DNA from: JBDRTU01 sp043823825
Lineage (GTDB): Bacteria > Patescibacteriota > Patescibacteriia > Veblenbacterales > UBA10138
Direction: 5' to 3'
Length of the DNA: 25,324 bases
NCBI GenBank assembly: GCA_043823825.1
Contig: JBDRTU010000064.1
Span: forward strand, 1 to 25,324
Shown here: positions 1 through 7,489 of the stretch, in pieces
Layout of the letters: the number at the start of each line of letters is the position of its first letter
Numbering within the stretch: position 1 is the first letter of the stretch
Notes under the pieces: model-generated
Told to the model about the DNA's origin: nothing
The model's database searches: none
What the model saw: the letters and a program-made list of their open reading frames with translations, nothing else
Position numbers and translations under genes: made by a program

Positions 1-1152
1 TGAAGCCAACCCGTTCCATAATTCAGCATTAAGATTTTCGACTAACTCACGATTTTCAGTTTTTATAGTGCCTTGGCCTAAAATTAAATCATTACCATTA
101 GTAACAAGGTCGTTGTTTAATGATACAGTGCCTTGCACTCCTAAATCACCTTCAATAGTCACGTCATTATGAAACACTGCATCGCCCCAAACACCTAAAC
201 CACCTGACACTAGTAATTCATCTAACAACCGCGTTGCCCCCTTTACTTCCAGAACTTGGCCCACTTCAACTTTACCTCTTAAATAAACATCATCAGTAGT
301 AATGTTGCCATTATTAGTGACAAAGGCGAGGGTAAATTGCTCGCTAGAAAAATCATCCAGTAAGTCTGCGTTCAGATTTTCTACTTTAGAAGTTGAATCA
401 ACAATAATTGGCGCTACACCATCGCGAGCATATGACCTTAATTGTCCTTGGGTTTCTATGTGTCCTTTAATGGAAATATTACCAGCTTCATTTAAAATTA
501 ATACTTCATTTGCATGAGTTCCCGCTCGATGCCCATCCAAAGTCCAGGCATTTTTAAAAGCAGCCAACAGGCGATAGGGTAAATCATCAGCCAAACCCTT
601 GGAAAGACCAAAAAACAGTAATGGCAAAGCTACCAATACTAAAATTGTGTAAAACAAGGGGGAACGGTGGAATCTTCGCCTAACTATTAAGTCCGGCGGC
701 ACTGGTTGATCTTGAAGCTGTATTGGCTGGGTAACAACTTGCTTTACTCTAGAACTTACTTCTTCTAATACTGGCGCAAATTCCTTGCGAAATCCCTCTA
801 ATTTGGAGTCAATTTTATCACCAAAAGCCTTAATTAGCTCTTTAGCTGGGATTTCTGGCTCCGTTTTAGCTATTTCTGGGGTAAAAGCTGTTTTTTTCTT
901 GTATTCTGCTTGAGCTTCTTTGGCCTGCTTAGTTAAATAGTCAGAAACCGCCTGATTGGTCGTAAACCAATTACGGCCTTTTTTCCATGCCAAAAGCTTC
1001 CCTTTTCGGGCCAGGAGCGAAATGTATTCCTGACTATAAGGGGTTAAAGAAGCTGCTTTGCTTAAAGATATTAAATCAGTATCCGGAGAAGTTGGTTTTT
1101 GTTGAAAACCCTCTTTCTTTTGAGGTTTTTCAACCACGCTATCCGTGGTCAT
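1..1152 (-). CDS. Large surface protein with N-terminal HTH, one TM segment and tail-fibre-like ectodomain (3' end outside the window)
   Basis: The frame is open from an ATG at 1152 to base 1 (384 codons), so the C-terminus lies outside the window. An in-frame TAG lies 18 codons upstream of the ATG, and no strong SD is visible. Residues about 26-72 look like an excisionase/MerR-type helix-turn-helix (LSKAASLTPYSQEYIS, then a basic GRNWFTT turn). Residues 75-155 are charged and probably coiled. A hydrophobic segment at about 165-187 follows an RRRFHR basic cluster, giving an N-in topology. The rest is beta-rich and resembles phage tail-fibre or autotransporter-like ectodomains. The motif LNADLLDD (260-267) recurs as LNAELWNG (374-381), and such LNADLLDG-type motifs are known from fibre proteins. 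I infer a membrane-anchored surface protein with a cytoplasmic HTH-like head. Whether the head binds DNA is unknown. Confidence 0.8.
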   Translation of the reverse strand, partial: MTTDSVVEKPQKKEGFQQKPTSPDTDLISLSKAASLTPYSQEYISLLARKGKLLAWKKGRNWFTTNQAVSDYLTKQAKEAQAEYKKKTAFTPEIAKTEPEIPAKELIKAFGDKIDSKLEGFRKEFAPVLEEVSSRVKQVVTQPIQLQDQPVPPDLIVRRRFHRSPLFYTILVLVALPLLFFGLSKGLADDLPYRLLAAFKNAWTLDGHRAGTHANEVLILNEAGNISIKGHIETQGQLRSYARDGVAPIIVDSTSKVENLNADLLDDFSSEQFTLAFVTNNGNITTDDVYLRGKVEVGQVLEVKGATRLLDELLVSGGLGVWGDAVFHNDVTIEGDLGVQGTVSLNNDLVTNGNDLILGQGTIKTENRELVENLNAELWNGLAS

Positions 1153-1249
1153 ACTTTTGGTGTTTATTTTAGCCCACCTTATAGCGCCTGAAACTGCAGG
1201 CTACTAATAGAGCAAGGCAGACCAAATTTAACATTTGTTTCGACTTTTT

Positions 1250-1287
1250 GGCTAAATATAGCCAAGTAGGCATTTTTAGACCTACTT
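1250..1287 (-). promoter_or_regulatory. Two hairpins in the 5' leader of the surface-protein gene
   Basis: The predicted leader, about 200 nt long, contains a perfect 7-bp stem (1264-1270 with 1281-1287, AAGTAGG/CCTACTT) and next to it a perfect 5-bp stem (1250-1254 with 1259-1263, GGCTA/TAGCC, 4-nt loop). They could regulate or stabilise the leader RNA. No known riboswitch class is recognised. Confidence 0.35.
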
Positions 1288-1319
1288 ATTGGAAAAGGCT
1301 ATTTATTAAGGCTTTTTTG

Positions 1320-1350
1320 TATCCGATACTATATCCGATACTGTATCGCT
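1320..1350. promoter_or_regulatory. Iterated near-palindromic operator-like sites
   Basis: TATCCGATACT occurs at 1320-1330 and again at 1332-1342, followed by a diverged TATCGCT at 1344, giving an exact 12-bp period. Each full unit, TATC-C-GATA, is a near-perfect palindrome. They lie just downstream of the start expected from the minus-strand promoter at 1358-1386, where a repressor site would block initiation. Confidence 0.45.
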
Positions 1351-1357
1351 AATATAT

Positions 1358-1386
1358 AAGATATCACAAAAAATGGCGTTTGTCAA
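1358..1386 (-). promoter_or_regulatory. Sigma-70-type promoter of the surface-protein gene
   Basis: On the minus strand there is a perfect -35 TTGACA (1386-1381), a 17-bp spacer and a -10 TATCTT (1363-1358). Transcription would start near 1350 and give a leader of about 200 nt before the ATG at 1152. Confidence 0.55.
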
Positions 1387-1646
1387 TGGTTTTTCTGTGC
1401 TTTTTATGGTCTGAAAAGTCAATAAAATACCCCTCAACTCACGGCGAAAACTTGCCTAAGTTTAGGTGGCTAAATACCTCCATTTATGTATTTAAAAATA
1501 AAAACTCACCTTACCTAAATAACAAGTGTATTTGACCAGGGTTTTAATCCTAACACCTCGTCTCTGTGGTTAGATTTTGGACTACCTAGCTTGCTATATA
1601 GTGCTAATACTAGAGCTTAAAAAACCTTTATTTTTACATATTATTC
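1387..1646. other. Intergenic stretch with nothing recognised
   Basis: AT-rich DNA between the surface-protein promoter and the terminator of the O-antigen ligase gene. I see no open frame, RNA gene or clear repeat in it. Confidence 0.5.
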
Positions 1647-1685
1647 AAAAAACCGTCCTGAGCCAAGTCAAAAGGGCGGTTTTTC
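1647..1685 (-). terminator. Intrinsic terminator of the O-antigen ligase gene
   Basis: An 11-bp stem (1648-1658 with 1674-1684, one G-U pair) has A/T tails on both sides, so on the minus strand it ends in a T-run. It lies 30-65 bp past the stop of the O-antigen ligase/TPR gene. It is symmetric enough to work in both directions. Confidence 0.75.
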
Positions 1686-1713
1686 TAACTTTTTTCCCTA
1701 ATTTTAGCCAATT

Positions 1714-4110
1714 CTATTCATTTTCACCCTGATTTTCTGGCATTTCCGGCTCCTGTTCCTCTACAGGTTGATTTTTCAAAGCATCAATTTTGGCTAAAAC
1801 CTGTTCATTGCCAGGATTAGTTTCTAATACTTTTTCGAGCTCGGCTATTGCTTTGTCCACTTCTCCTTTCTTTTCATAAATTAAAGCCAAAGAAAATCGC
1901 GTATTAGCATGATTGGGAACCAGTGAGGTAATAGTAGTAAAGGCAGTTAAGGCCTTATCATCCTCGTTTTTGTTTCGGTATAAACTACCCAGCTCAAACA
2001 GCACATCAATATCCTGAGGATTAAATTCTTTCATTCTTTCTAACTTATCAACAGCCTGATCAATATTGCCTTGTAATTCATAAGCTAAGACCTGATTAAA
2101 ATGAGCCGGCGTATAATTACTCTTCAGCTCTATAGCCTTATCAAAATGCTCCATAGCTAAAATAATTTGAGAATCAGCCTCAGCTTTTAGCCGTTCTTGC
2201 TCTGCCCCCTGCTGATTAGCTTCCTGTAGTTTCCTACTGGCTGATAATAAATAAGCTTTTCCTAATTCAGTATACAAGGCTGGATTAGTGGGATCTTTAG
2301 GAATAGCTTGCTTAAATGATTCTATCACCCAGTTCTCAGCGTCACGAGCAAATAATACCGTACCACGATAGATTGAACCTAACGCTTCCCAATTAGCCAC
2401 ATTCTCAGGACCTAAATCAGTAGCCGCTCTTGCTTGGTTTATTGAAGCGGCAATGAAATTTTGCAGATTAGCAATCTGGTTTTTCCTCTCTTGTTCGTTA
2501 GTAGCCGCTGATTGACTCGCGACTCTATTGGCCTGAGCTAACAAAACTTGAGCAAAACTAATGCGATAGACGTCGCGCCAAGGATTTAAATTTACCGCCT
2601 GCTGTATGCGCTCGGTAGCGGTATCTAAAGTATCTATACTCCGAGCATTTGCACGACCTTCAGCATAGGCCTTATCAGCGAGCCAAATCGTACCTGCTCC
2701 ATAGAAAACACCTAGAGCAATTAAGATAACTAAAGCCAAACCAAAAGAAAAAATAAACGAGGCGCGAGGTGATGAGACTAATGAAACTGTGCGTTCACGT
2801 GTTTTGGCAAGTAGTGCTAAAAGGCCCAAAATTAGCCAAAAAGCAAGGGATAATGAAGTATTTACAAAATAAAATACTTGGGCTACAGTCATCACTAATA
2901 AACTTGAAAGTATAGCTGCTTTTAAGTACCAATCAGACGCTTGTTTGTCTTTTAGCATTCGCCAAGCTAAGTATAAAGCAACTAAAAATATAGCAACATA
3001 AACAACAAAACCCACTGCTCCAGTAGTACTTAAAACTTGAGCAAATTCACTGCCGGCTTTGTCAAAACGAAAAGCCCAAAAGTTGGAATCATTAAAATTT
3101 TCTGGCTTAAATTTAGAAAAACCAAAAATAAAAGTTTCTGGGCCACTACCTAAAATAGGACTAGTCTTAACATTTTGAAGCGCAATTTTCCAACTAGCTT
3201 GAGTAGATAGATTTACTTCAACTGGCACTCGCACTTGAGTAAAAGCAGTAGTAGCTATAGGCCAAGCCACCACTGATACTAACAACAATAAAGATGGTAG
3301 CATGGTCCACTTAAATCCAACGCTCTCGTTTTTAATAAATACCATAATCAGCCAAACAACCAGTGCCACTACTGCAGCTAACCAACCCAGTTGATAATCA
3401 ACTAGTAATAAAGTTACTGCAATTAATCCTACAACTACTAAAGAGCCAACCCTAGCTAACAATGTCTTACCATCACGTGATAACCACAGGGCTAAAGGCA
3501 AACTAGTGGCTAAAAGTAACAGAGTAGCATTAAGGGAACTACCAAACAACGAAAGACCAGCTTGGGTACTAATAAAGCTTAATATATTTATACCGAACAG
3601 TTGCAAAATTAACAAAAACGAAGCTATACCTAAGGACGTTAACCACCAACCAAGTAACTTGCGTACTCCTTCTACTCCCTTAACATTATTAATTACCAAC
3701 CAAAATAGTAAAGCATAAGCTACGGTGCTAACCAATCCACCATTAAAACGACCATAAAAACCAAGTATTGAAGTGATGGGGTCAACAGAGAAAATAGTGG
3801 ACAGAACCACTATCGCGAGCCATGCTAATACCAGCCAATTAAGAACAGATCTATTAAGTAATGTCCCTTTAGTAAATACGGCTTTGGCTACCCATAAAAC
3901 AAACATTAAAACCGTTAAAACAAGCAATAAAAGCTGCTTATTTAGCTCAAAAAACTCAAAAGTCAAGGTTAGGAAAAAAAGTGGCACTAATAGTACGGTT
4001 AAACGCAATCCCCATTGAATTAAATGATCAAAAATAGTATTGCTCACTGTTTTCCTCTCTCCATCCCCCGATAGAGGATTAACAGTGGTAAAGCTTTGGC
4101 TGAAATCCAT
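1714..4110 (-). CDS. O-antigen ligase family (Wzy/WaaL-like) membrane protein with C-terminal TPR repeats
   Basis: 798 residues. About 35-290 and 360-470 hold roughly ten hydrophobic helices. Between them a large loop (about 300-355) carries the GSGPETFIFGF signature typical of Wzy_C / O-antigen ligase proteins. The last helix (about 452-477) leads into a soluble region with tetratricopeptide-like repeats at about 480-780 (for example ALYTELGKAYLL, DVLFELGSLYRNKNEDDKAL, TRFSLALIYEKKGEVDKAIA) and an acidic tail. The family transfers or polymerises lipid-linked glycans at the outer face of the membrane. In CPR-type genomes this ligase-plus-TPR layout is common and is thought to glycosylate proteins or surface polymers. 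The substrate cannot be read from the sequence. The ATG at 4110 has no obvious SD. The gene stands alone with its own terminator at 1647-1685. Confidence 0.88.
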   Translation of the reverse strand: MDFSQSFTTVNPLSGDGERKTVSNTIFDHLIQWGLRLTVLLVPLFFLTLTFEFFELNKQLLLLVLTVLMFVLWVAKAVFTKGTLLNRSVLNWLVLAWLAIVVLSTIFSVDPITSILGFYGRFNGGLVSTVAYALLFWLVINNVKGVEGVRKLLGWWLTSLGIASFLLILQLFGINILSFISTQAGLSLFGSSLNATLLLLATSLPLALWLSRDGKTLLARVGSLVVVGLIAVTLLLVDYQLGWLAAVVALVVWLIMVFIKNESVGFKWTMLPSLLLLVSVVAWPIATTAFTQVRVPVEVNLSTQASWKIALQNVKTSPILGSGPETFIFGFSKFKPENFNDSNFWAFRFDKAGSEFAQVLSTTGAVGFVVYVAIFLVALYLAWRMLKDKQASDWYLKAAILSSLLVMTVAQVFYFVNTSLSLAFWLILGLLALLAKTRERTVSLVSSPRASFIFSFGLALVILIALGVFYGAGTIWLADKAYAEGRANARSIDTLDTATERIQQAVNLNPWRDVYRISFAQVLLAQANRVASQSAATNEQERKNQIANLQNFIAASINQARAATDLGPENVANWEALGSIYRGTVLFARDAENWVIESFKQAIPKDPTNPALYTELGKAYLLSASRKLQEANQQGAEQERLKAEADSQIILAMEHFDKAIELKSNYTPAHFNQVLAYELQGNIDQAVDKLERMKEFNPQDIDVLFELGSLYRNKNEDDKALTAFTTITSLVPNHANTRFSLALIYEKKGEVDKAIAELEKVLETNPGNEQVLAKIDALKNQPVEEQEPEMPENQGENE

Positions 4111-4605
4111 AATATTAAATAGTTAATTATTAAAAGATTATTATAAGAATTAATAGCCCCCTAAGACCTGCCCCTTTAAAGGGTTAAATACTACACATAT
4201 TCTCCTTACATTATATCTGATAGTAAAATGTTTAACAAACTGAAAAAATCCTCTGCTCCACTGTCTCTCCGCAGCAATACGAGGCGGTCGAGAGGAATCT
4301 TTCTTGGTTCCGACTTTACGTCTGGAACTACGGCGCACAAGTTTAATATAAATCTTACAAACAGGCGTTATGCCATCAAGAGGAACCCTGAAATAGAACT
4401 GGCTTAGACTCGTTCACTACAAGGCAAGTTGAACCTCTATATTCCGACTTTGCGGAATACTCTACCTCATTCACACACTCACCCTTACAGTATTCTTGAG
4501 TTAGTCCGAACGTATTTTTCCGGAAAATTCCCCACGCGAAAATTCGGAACGACGGCGAAGCCGCACCGCTGACAATTTCAAGTTTTTCTTTAACGGCAAA
4601 TTCTT
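4111..4605. other. GC-richer stretch without a convincing gene, containing related hairpins
   Basis: About 500 bp richer in GC than the flanks. Two hairpins share the core TTCCGACTTT-CG: 4307-4314 with 4320-4328 (8 bp, one bulge) and 4440-4446 with 4453-4459 (7 bp, perfect). Palindromic TTTTCCGGAAAA lies near 4515-4530. Short open frames on the minus strand (4150-4338 from a GTG, 4376-4630) have odd compositions, no SD and no recognised domain. The longer one runs 25 bp into the neighbouring gene. I read it as non-coding or a decayed sequence, possibly a repeat found elsewhere in the genome. Confidence 0.45.
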
Positions 4606-5421
4606 TTACCAAGATAAGAAACTCCACCAAGGTTTTTTTACTGAAATGACATTTCCAGATTCAGCGCTCACTTTGGTTTCAATATGCATTGAAACAGGAA
4701 TTACGAAAAGAAGTTTGGCTTGTTTTGTTCCTTTAATAGAATATATTGGCTGTTGATATTCTTCTTTAAGTTCAATCGTGTTAACACTGGTTACTGCCGT
4801 TGCTTTGGATGAAGCTTCTTCTGGTAAGATTTTGATTTCCTTATTTCCAGTCGATGTTTTAAGAGATAATTTATTCTCTTCAATAACAAGCTTTTCTCTT
4901 GTAATTGCAGTTGCTTTTTCAGATTGGAGAGATAGCCCATTTGGGGCTTTTTTTATGGAAACTATTTTAGTTCCAGATTCACTAGAAATTTTTACTTCAA
5001 TAGGTTTCATGCTTTCCACTGGACAAGTTATACCCTCACCCGAACATATGCAACCTACTGGACAAGGTTTTGGTTCTACCGGACAAGTGCAGGAATCTCC
5101 ACTTTTCACACAAGGAGCTTTACAATCTGGCTCTATTGGACAAGTAATTATATCGTCCCTGCATACACATCCAACGGGACAGGCTAGAGTTGTTTGAGGA
5201 ACACATTTCCAATGAGTACAACCATCATTGCCAGTGTAAGACTGGGGAACTGTTCCTATTATACAGTTAACGAGTTCAGTGGGGCATTGATAGTTTATTA
5301 TTTCTGTCGGACTAATTTCAATCATTTTAGTTGCGGCCGTTGTTGGTAGTTGTCCATTTACTAAAGTCGGGATTAAAAATAGGCCAAACAATACTGAAAA
5401 TATTAATATAGATTGTTTCAT
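4606..5421 (-). CDS. Secreted cysteine-rich protein with a PepSY-like C-terminus, function unknown
   Basis: An upstream in-frame start at 5499 exists, but I chose the ATG at 5421 because it opens a classic signal peptide (MKQSILIFSVLFGLFLIPTL, cleavage near VNG-QLP). That gives 271 residues. Residues about 45-140 are cysteine-rich, with two copies of a CPVGCxC...ITCP module and a related CPVEPKPCPVG linker. This suggests small disulfide-bonded extracellular domains. The C-terminal half lacks cysteine and alternates charged beta strands. Its end (VSAESGNVISVKKPWWSFLSW) looks like a PepSY-type strand pair closed by a tryptophan-rich tail. From memory, the same ending (DAETGEVI-VKKPWWAFLA) is common in secreted proteins of DPANN archaea. 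No SD is visible. The role is unknown, and binding or adhesion outside the cell is only an inference. Confidence 0.7.
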   Translation of the reverse strand: MKQSILIFSVLFGLFLIPTLVNGQLPTTAATKMIEISPTEIINYQCPTELVNCIIGTVPQSYTGNDGCTHWKCVPQTTLACPVGCVCRDDIITCPIEPDCKAPCVKSGDSCTCPVEPKPCPVGCICSGEGITCPVESMKPIEVKISSESGTKIVSIKKAPNGLSLQSEKATAITREKLVIEENKLSLKTSTGNKEIKILPEEASSKATAVTSVNTIELKEEYQQPIYSIKGTKQAKLLFVIPVSMHIETKVSAESGNVISVKKPWWSFLSW

Positions 5422-5562
5422 ATTCAGCAGTTCACTAATAATTAAAATGGTTATTTTCAACCTTTTTTTAATTAAGTAAGGATGAAAAATTTTTACCAAA
5501 TGTGGTTCGAAACGATATTTATAATTATAACAGGTTCTTGGTAATTTTGAAAATCACGGCGA

Positions 5563-5600
5563 GCCCGCCTGCGGGCGAGCCACACACCAGTCAGGCGGGC
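5563..5600. repeat. GC-rich palindromic repeat (REP-like)
   Basis: A perfect 9-bp inverted repeat (GCCCGCCTG at 5563-5571, CAGGCGGGC at 5592-5600) encloses GGCGAGCC and ACACACCAG. Its GC content is far above the surrounding AT-rich DNA. It sits 30 bp beyond the 3' end of tRNA-Arg. It resembles the short GC palindromes scattered through many CPR genomes. Confidence 0.6.
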
Positions 5601-5629
5601 GAATCAACTAAATTTGACTTTTCCTTACT

Positions 5630-5704
5630 TGGTGCTCCCGGCAGGAATCGAACCTGCGTCAGAGGTTCCGGAAACCTCCATTCTATCCATTGAACTACAG
5701 GAGC
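5630..5704 (-). tRNA. tRNA-Arg (anticodon CCG)
   Basis: A full cloverleaf reads on the minus strand: 7-bp acceptor GCTCCTG/CGGGAGC (one G-U pair), D arm GTTC/GAAT, anticodon stem GAGGT/ACCTC with loop TTCCGGA (anticodon CCG, reads CGG), T arm GCAGG/CCTGC, discriminator A and an encoded CCA (75 nt with CCA). A partial copy of its 5' end lies 115 bp upstream. Confidence 0.95.
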
Positions 5705-5763
5705 CCAACTGTGCACTGGCTAACGCTAGAGCTTTAATGAGTAAGCAGTGTGTTAATTAGAGG

Positions 5764-5834
5764 ATGCCTGTCCGCCGAAACTCGAGTGCAACGAGAGCGT
5801 AGGTGGAAACTACAGGAGCTAAACTATGCTCTGG
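5764..5834 (-). pseudogene. tRNA-Arg 5'-end fragment joined to a GC-rich palindrome
   Basis: The 12 bases AACTACAGGAGC at 5693-5704, the 5' end of tRNA-Arg read on plus, recur at 5808-5819. The similarity extends about 15 bp into the 5' flank (AACTGTGCACTGG versus AACTATGCTCTGG). After the head, the rest of the tRNA is replaced by a palindromic segment (about 5768-5806: TCCGCC pairing with GGTGGA, with CTCG...CGAG inside). No anticodon or T arm follows, so it cannot be a working tRNA. Confidence 0.55.
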
Positions 5835-5837
5835 TTA

Positions 5838-6560
5838 TTACAATTTGCCAGCCTTAATAAATTGATCAACTATAACTACATCTTCTGGTTTGGTAAAATC
5901 CAACCAATAATCTTTTAATTTTTTAATCTTTACTCTGCCTTGGCGGGCCAAGATAGTTACGGCATCAGTCAATTCATATTCGCCTCGTGAAGAAATTTTT
6001 ACTTGTGGCATTACTTTAAAAACCTCAGGTGTGAAAGTGTAAAGCCCTGTATTTATTAAATTGCCTACAAAATCTTTTGGCTTCTCAATTATTTGCTGTA
6101 AAAATCCTTCCTGACCCTCAACTAAAACACCATAACGTTCCGAGTTACTATGTGGCAAGCCAGCGATGTAATTAAAACTCTCAACCTCACCCATGACTTT
6201 AAGATCGTCAGTAGAATATAAATTATCGCCACTTACTACCACAAACGATTTATTTTTTAACAAATGTTCCACTGCCTGAACTGGGCAAAGAGTGCCGTAA
6301 CGATCTGCTGGTACAAATCTAGCTTGGTTTACTATTTCTAGTGGCGGCCCTTGCCACTCCTTAAGCCGTTTTATCATTTCCTCTTTTTGATAACCAACCA
6401 CCACTATTAATTTAGTAAACCCAGCCTTGGTTAAATTATCCAATAAATAAAACAAAAAAGGCCGCTGAGCCACCGGAATTACGTGCTTGGGCTGCTCGGC
6501 ACTTAATTCTTTCATACGTGTACCCTTACCGGCAGCCAAAATAACAGCAGTATAAATCAT
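5838..6560 (-). CDS. Sugar-phosphate nucleotidyltransferase (RmlA/GlmU-like fold)
   Basis: A longer frame opens at 6590, but the ATG at 6560 makes an ATGA overlap with the upstream stop and starts right before the catalytic motif, so I use it (240 aa). The N-terminus VILAAGKGTRM with EQPKHVIP is the NTP-binding signature of nucleotidyltransferases (GXGTRM...PK). Further on are a metal-site-like SGDN (about 107), an EKP motif, NTGLYTF and the GEYELTDA segment usual in this family. Such enzymes activate sugar-1-phosphates to NDP-sugars, or CTP-activate alditol phosphates. The substrate is not determined. It is the last gene of a coupled trio with a NTase-like protein and a FemAB-like protein, so a role in envelope or polysaccharide precursors is likely. 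A tRNA-Arg remnant starts just past the stop. Confidence 0.85.
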   Translation of the reverse strand: MIYTAVILAAGKGTRMKELSAEQPKHVIPVAQRPFLFYLLDNLTKAGFTKLIVVVGYQKEEMIKRLKEWQGPPLEIVNQARFVPADRYGTLCPVQAVEHLLKNKSFVVVSGDNLYSTDDLKVMGEVESFNYIAGLPHSNSERYGVLVEGQEGFLQQIIEKPKDFVGNLINTGLYTFTPEVFKVMPQVKISSRGEYELTDAVTILARQGRVKIKKLKDYWLDFTKPEDVVIVDQFIKAGKL

Positions 6561-7489
6561 ATACCTAAAGAGCTTAATTTTGCCTGCCAAATACCATAAT
6601 AATAAGCGCGACGATCTTGATTATGAAATTTTAGCACTTCTTCACTTAACACTACACTAGTGTCTTGATTAGCTGATTTTCTTAAAGCAGATGGCAACAG
6701 TTGTTTTTGTATTAAACGCGCTAATGGATTGAATAAACGCCAAGTAAACAAAGAGGTTATTATTCTAACTAACCTAGTTACTAAATTAATTGGTGGAGTT
6801 ACCGGCATAAATGATAATTCCAGATTAGGAAAATACCTAAGCCAATTCTGATTAGCTTTAATCAATTCTCTCCCCACCCCGTCATTAAATAAAACAGTCA
6901 TTTGCGTAAACCAAAAATGAAAATACACATCTTCGTCACCAATCATTAAATCATTTAGTGCCAAATGATTATCACTTAAATAAAAACTTAAACACAAACC
7001 ATCTTGTTGATGAGTAATAGTGGGTCGTGAACCAAATAATTTTGCCAATCCTGTTAACCACCAGCGTGTTAACCAAATTTTTTTCTGCTTAGTCACAATA
7101 AACAAATCAATATCATCGGTCTTCTCAGGGTTACGGTATCCTAAAGAATTTACAACCGCAATAAATCGGACGGAAGATAATAAAGTAAACGCTTTTATCC
7201 AACGCGCTAAGCGGCGATATTTTTGCGAGGCAAGGCGATAGCGATCTTGCCGTACTTTAAATAAACTCTGACTACTTTTAAGTTGCCAAAAACCTAAAGT
7301 ATTAATTAGAACGTGCTTGCTGACCAATTGCTTTAATGCCTGTTCTACCTGTTCAAAAGCTGCGGCGCCAACTTTATTTTTAGGATCATACATTAAGCGC
7401 CAACACTCAATACTAGTTAAAGGATACTGAAAAATATCAAAAAAACTTGTGGTTCTCAAAATGGCTTGTTCTAATTGGCTAAAACTCAT
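6557..7489 (-). CDS. Nucleotidyltransferase-like protein with N-terminal winged-helix region
   Basis: 310 residues. Residues about 1-70 (ILRTTSFFDIFQYPLTS...) look like a winged helix-turn-helix. About 108-135 carry RFIAVVNSLGYRNPEKTDDI-DLFIV. This has the spacing of the DNA polymerase beta-type nucleotidyltransferase core, a glycine followed by a D-x-D before a hydrophobic strand (here DID), although the canonical GS before it is degenerate (NSLG). The remainder is hydrophobic and aromatic, with possible membrane-associated helices. Both ends use ATGA overlaps: 4 bp with the upstream FemAB-like gene and 4 bp with the downstream nucleotidyltransferase. The three are therefore probably translated in step. 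The substrate is unknown. Related proteins are common hypotheticals in CPR genomes. Confidence 0.7.
   Translation of the reverse strand: MSFSQLEQAILRTTSFFDIFQYPLTSIECWRLMYDPKNKVGAAAFEQVEQALKQLVSKHVLINTLGFWQLKSSQSLFKVRQDRYRLASQKYRRLARWIKAFTLLSSVRFIAVVNSLGYRNPEKTDDIDLFIVTKQKKIWLTRWWLTGLAKLFGSRPTITHQQDGLCLSFYLSDNHLALNDLMIGDEDVYFHFWFTQMTVLFNDGVGRELIKANQNWLRYFPNLELSFMPVTPPINLVTRLVRIITSLFTWRLFNPLARLIQKQLLPSALRKSANQDTSVVLSEEVLKFHNQDRRAYYYGIWQAKLSSLGI

Noticed and set aside
302..517. Open frame of 71 codons on plus
   Set aside because: Antisense to the surface-protein gene, which has clear domain features; no SD or domain.
4150..4338. 62-aa basic frame on minus
   Set aside because: Starts at GTG, no SD, composition unlike a protein, covers a hairpin; treated as part of the non-coding stretch.
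4111..4605. Group I/II intron or retroelement remnant
   Set aside because: No catalytic-core motif or reverse transcriptase fragment could be found; only simple hairpins.
4376..4630. 84-aa frame on minus
   Set aside because: Overlaps the secreted-protein gene, no domain and no SD; covers a perfect hairpin at 4440-4459.
5502..5693. 63-aa frame on plus ending in APGRNRTCVRGSGN
   Set aside because: Typical translation of the antisense strand of a tRNA gene (tRNA-Arg here).
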